Source: Deinococcus sp. (lineage in GTDB: Bacteria; Deinococcota; Deinococci; Deinococcales; Deinococcaceae). Taken from it: a stretch of DNA of 27,082 nucleotides. This document shows positions 23,146-27,082 of the stretch, piece after piece. The notes under the pieces are model-generated. The model was not told the origin of the DNA, did not search any database, and saw only the letters and a list, made by a program, of their open reading frames with translations. Where the stretch lies: positions 1-27,082 of the forward strand of contig NZ_JAUNHK010000030.1 in assembly GCF_030523985.1 (NCBI RefSeq), in the 5' to 3' direction. Within the stretch, counting starts at the first letter, position 1; every line of letters starts with the position of its first letter. The position numbers were made by a program, and so were the translations under genes.

Positions 23146-23741
23146 CCGACCCCGCCCCCCAAGCCATGACCGAGGCCGAATACCTCGCCAGCGAGCGCCA
23201 AAGCCCCTACAAGCGCGAGTATGTGGGCGGGTTCGTGTACCCCTTGCACGCTCAGGCGGGAACGAGTGGCAACCATGCCCGCATCAGCATGAACATTGCA
23301 GGCACGCTTTACCCCGCTGCTATGGGGCAAAGCTGCCGCCTCTACCAGTCCGATATGCAGATCTACATCCCCAGCGAGTCGGTTTACTTCTACCCCGACG
23401 TGATGCTGGCCTGTGAAGGCGAAGCGCCGCACCGCTACCACGAAACCGCGCCCTGCCTCATTGCCGAAGTGACTTCAGGCAGCACCGCCCACACCGACCG
23501 CCGCCACAAATACAGCGTCTACACGGGCATTCCAAGCCTGCAAACCTACCTGATTGTGTCGCAGGACGAGCGGTATGTCATTGAGTACCAGCGCGACCCC
23601 AGCACCACCGAAAACGGCGGCTGGCGGCTGCGCGAGGTCCGCGGCGTGGGCGAAGTGGACGTGCCTTGCCTGGGCCTGCGCCTCACGCTGGACGAGATTT
23701 ACCGCAATGTCATTCCCAATGAGCAACGTCATCCCCAATGA
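23142..23741 (+). CDS. Uma2-family (DUF820) PD-(D/E)XK nuclease-like protein
   Basis: The product is 199 aa. The family outline is clear: MTEAEYLASERQSPYKREYV near the start, YQSDMQIYI, then the catalytic set Tyr-Pro-Asp-Val with Asp86, Ala-Glu-Val-Thr-Ser with Glu109 and DRRHKYSVY with Asp119 and Lys123, and LQTYLIVSQDERYVIEYQR. These are the PD-(D/E)XK core residues of the Uma2 family. Uma2 proteins are common, often in many copies, in cyanobacteria and Deinococcus; their biological role is unsettled, and a restriction-like or mobile-linked nuclease role is only suspected. The ATG overlaps the stop of the Nudix gene (ATGA) and has GGAGGAG upstream. The last 11 residues run through a 14-bp direct repeat. 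Confidence 0.88.
   Translation: MTDPAPQAMTEAEYLASERQSPYKREYVGGFVYPLHAQAGTSGNHARISMNIAGTLYPAAMGQSCRLYQSDMQIYIPSESVYFYPDVMLACEGEAPHRYHETAPCLIAEVTSGSTAHTDRRHKYSVYTGIPSLQTYLIVSQDERYVIEYQRDPSTTENGGWRLREVRGVGEVDVPCLGLRLTLDEIYRNVIPNEQRHPQ
23709..23741 (+). repeat. Imperfect 14-bp direct repeat with 19-bp period at the Uma2 stop
   Basis: GTCATTCCCAATGA (23709-23722) recurs as GTCATCCCCAATGA (23728-23741), 13 of 14 identical. The second copy supplies the Uma2 stop codon. Removing one 19-bp unit would join the Uma2 and second Nudix frames. Confidence 0.7.
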
Positions 23742-23751
23742 AGGAGACCCC

Positions 23752-24191
23752 ATGACCCCCGCCCCACGCCCCCGCGCCGTCGCCATCATCTACAACGACC
23801 AAAATCAAGTTCTCCTCATGCTGCGCCGCAAGAACGGCAAGACCTACGCCACGCTGCCCGGCGGCGGCATCGAACCCGGTGAAACCCCCGCCGAGGCCTG
23901 CGCCCGCGAGGTGCTGGAAGAAGTCAACCTGACCGTTGGCGTAGGCGAGCAGGTGCTGGAACTGGACAACCGGCACGGCGACACCCACAGCCAAGAACAC
24001 TATTTCCTGGCCCACGTCGAGGGCGGTGAAATGCGCCTGGGCGACGGGCCAGAAGGCATTCGCAACAGCGAGGAAAACTGGTATCAGCCCGAATGGGTAG
24101 CGTTGGAACGCCTCGATGAAGTCAATCTCGTTCCCGAAGCGGTGCGCGGCCTGGTGCGCCAGCACGCCGACAACAACCAAGAGGTCCACCC

Positions 24192-24195
<4 letters not shown>
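23752..24195 (+). CDS. Nudix hydrolase between pheS and pheT, second of two
   Basis: The product is 147 aa from the ATG at 23752, with AAGGAG 5 nt upstream. The frame is open further upstream but lacks such a site. The Nudix box lies at 38-60: Gly38, Glu44, REVLEEVNL (52-60). The conserved Gly before the last hydrophobic residue is Asn59, a tolerated but uncommon change. The catalytic Glu residues (Arg52-Glu53, Glu56-Glu57) are intact. The preceding LPGGGIEPGE is typical of MutT-like and ADP-ribose pyrophosphatase-like members. The substrate cannot be named. It is only 29% or less alike by eye to the first Nudix protein, so it is not a recent duplicate. Its stop overlaps the pheT start (ATGA). 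Confidence 0.9.
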
Positions 24196-26660
<2,465 letters not shown>

Positions 26661-26698
26661 GGCTGTTGATAGTAGATGGTTGATTGTTGATAGAGAAG
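26661..26698. repeat. GTTGAT-rich low-complexity stretch after pheT
   Basis: Repeated GTTGATAG / GATGGTTGAT units. GATGGTTGAT at 26675-26684 also occurs at 21606-21615, just before pheS, within a similar stretch (GTGATGGTTGATAGATGG). Its meaning is unknown. Confidence 0.45.
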
Positions 26699-26699
26699 G

Positions 26700-26729
26700 G
26701 AGGCTGGGGCGGTGGCTCTGGCCTCTTTT
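26700..26729 (+). terminator. Terminator after pheT
   Basis: GAGGC (26700-26704) pairs with GCCTC (26721-26725), extended inward through two G-T pairs and GGGC / GCTC to a GGTG loop, and followed by TTTT. It lies 40 nt after the pheT stop. Confidence 0.7.
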
Positions 26730-26775
26730 CCTGGAAGCGTGTCGCTGGGACGGCGGCCTGTGGACTTACAGGGCT

Positions 26776-26781
26776 TAAACT
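26776..26781 (+). promoter_or_regulatory. -10 box of the last gene, leaderless type
   Basis: TAAACT, then TACAGA, then the ATG at 26788. The box lies between two direct copies of ACTTACAG (26764-26771 and 26779-26786). Confidence 0.55.
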
Positions 26782-26787
26782 TACAGA

Positions 26788-27036
26788 ATGACGACAGAAC
26801 AGGAAAAGCAGTCGAAAGGGCCCGCAAATATCGTTATCAGGCTTGCCAATCAGGAAGATTATGCGGAAAAAGACTCCTACGAAGGCGGGAAATGGTGCGT
26901 CGTGACCTCAGATAACCTTCAAGAGGAAGGGAAATTAAAGCATAGTGCCGCATCTCGAGAAGAAGCACTTGCATGGGCACTCAAAAAACGGCGATTAGGG
27001 GTTGACAAATCGGGGTGGGGTGTGGAGAGGGGATGA
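26788..27036 (+). CDS. Small orphan protein of 82 aa, lower GC
   Basis: The product is 82 aa, charged and soluble, with no signal or membrane helix. The pattern is a beta-rich first half (ANIVIRLAN, GGKWCVVTSDN) followed by a helix (SREEALAWALKKRRLG). The layout of a GGKW strand followed by an EEALAWA helix recalls small DUF2188-like proteins, but the match is too weak to name. GC is near 50 percent, clearly below the rest of the window, with codons such as TTA, ATA and AAA that are rare in the neighbours. This suggests a later arrival. The start is supported by TAAACT 6 nt upstream. Confidence 0.65.
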   Translation: MTTEQEKQSKGPANIVIRLANQEDYAEKDSYEGGKWCVVTSDNLQEEGKLKHSAASREEALAWALKKRRLGVDKSGWGVERG

Positions 27037-27082
27037 GGTGTTCACGCCCCATCCCGACTACAGTCTAATGCCCATCCGGCAT

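Noticed and set aside
27030..27055. GGGATG / CATCCC hairpin at the end of the last gene as a terminator
   Set aside because: The 6-bp stem overlaps the stop codon and is followed by GACTAC rather than a T-tract; too weak to list.

Overview
The window is GC-rich, densely coded chromosomal DNA that reads as a member of the genus Deinococcus, probably close to D. radiodurans. Three things point there: the protein families; a promoter style in which a TANNNT -10 box sits 5-8 nt before the start codon, so transcripts would be leaderless; and short structured intergenic repeats. No locus tags or database matches were available, so the species is an inference.

Layout, left to right. 1-400: partial ubiX (-). 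401-611: a structured repeat and a terminator. 612-2897: surface or envelope protein with DUF937, one membrane helix and Ig-like domains (-). 3072-3926: sulfurtransferase (+). 3973-5531: a lipoprotein and an unrecognised protein (both -). 5639-6538: N-carbamoylputrescine amidase-like nitrilase (+). 6639-7547: polytopic membrane protein. 7604-9752: dtxR/mntR (+), birA (-) and fur (+). 9818-11304: unknown membrane protein, second copy of the repeat, and a MarC family protein. 11377-14102: WGxxGxxG protein, Tat-type metallophosphoesterase and a kbl/bioF-like enzyme (all -). 14295-18885: three uncharacterised genes in a row, encoding a roadblock/LC7 protein, an exported helical membrane protein and a coiled-coil protein. 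18888-21477: tsaE, hemC, a 60-residue membrane protein and L-asparaginase. 21478-26660: pheS - Nudix - Uma2-like - Nudix - pheT, packed with 1-4 bp overlaps behind a leader that holds two mutually exclusive hairpins. 26788-27036: a small, lower-GC orphan gene.

How the genes work together: the strongest functional units are the phenylalanyl-tRNA synthetase operon, which carries three inserted accessory genes, and the roadblock / membrane / coiled-coil cluster. In that cluster the first and third proteins share a homologous N-terminal domain, so I propose they are parts of one uncharacterised assembly. Two metal-responsive regulators (DtxR/MntR and Fur types) lie within 2.2 kb of each other. 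No tRNA, rRNA, CRISPR array, insertion sequence or prophage was seen.
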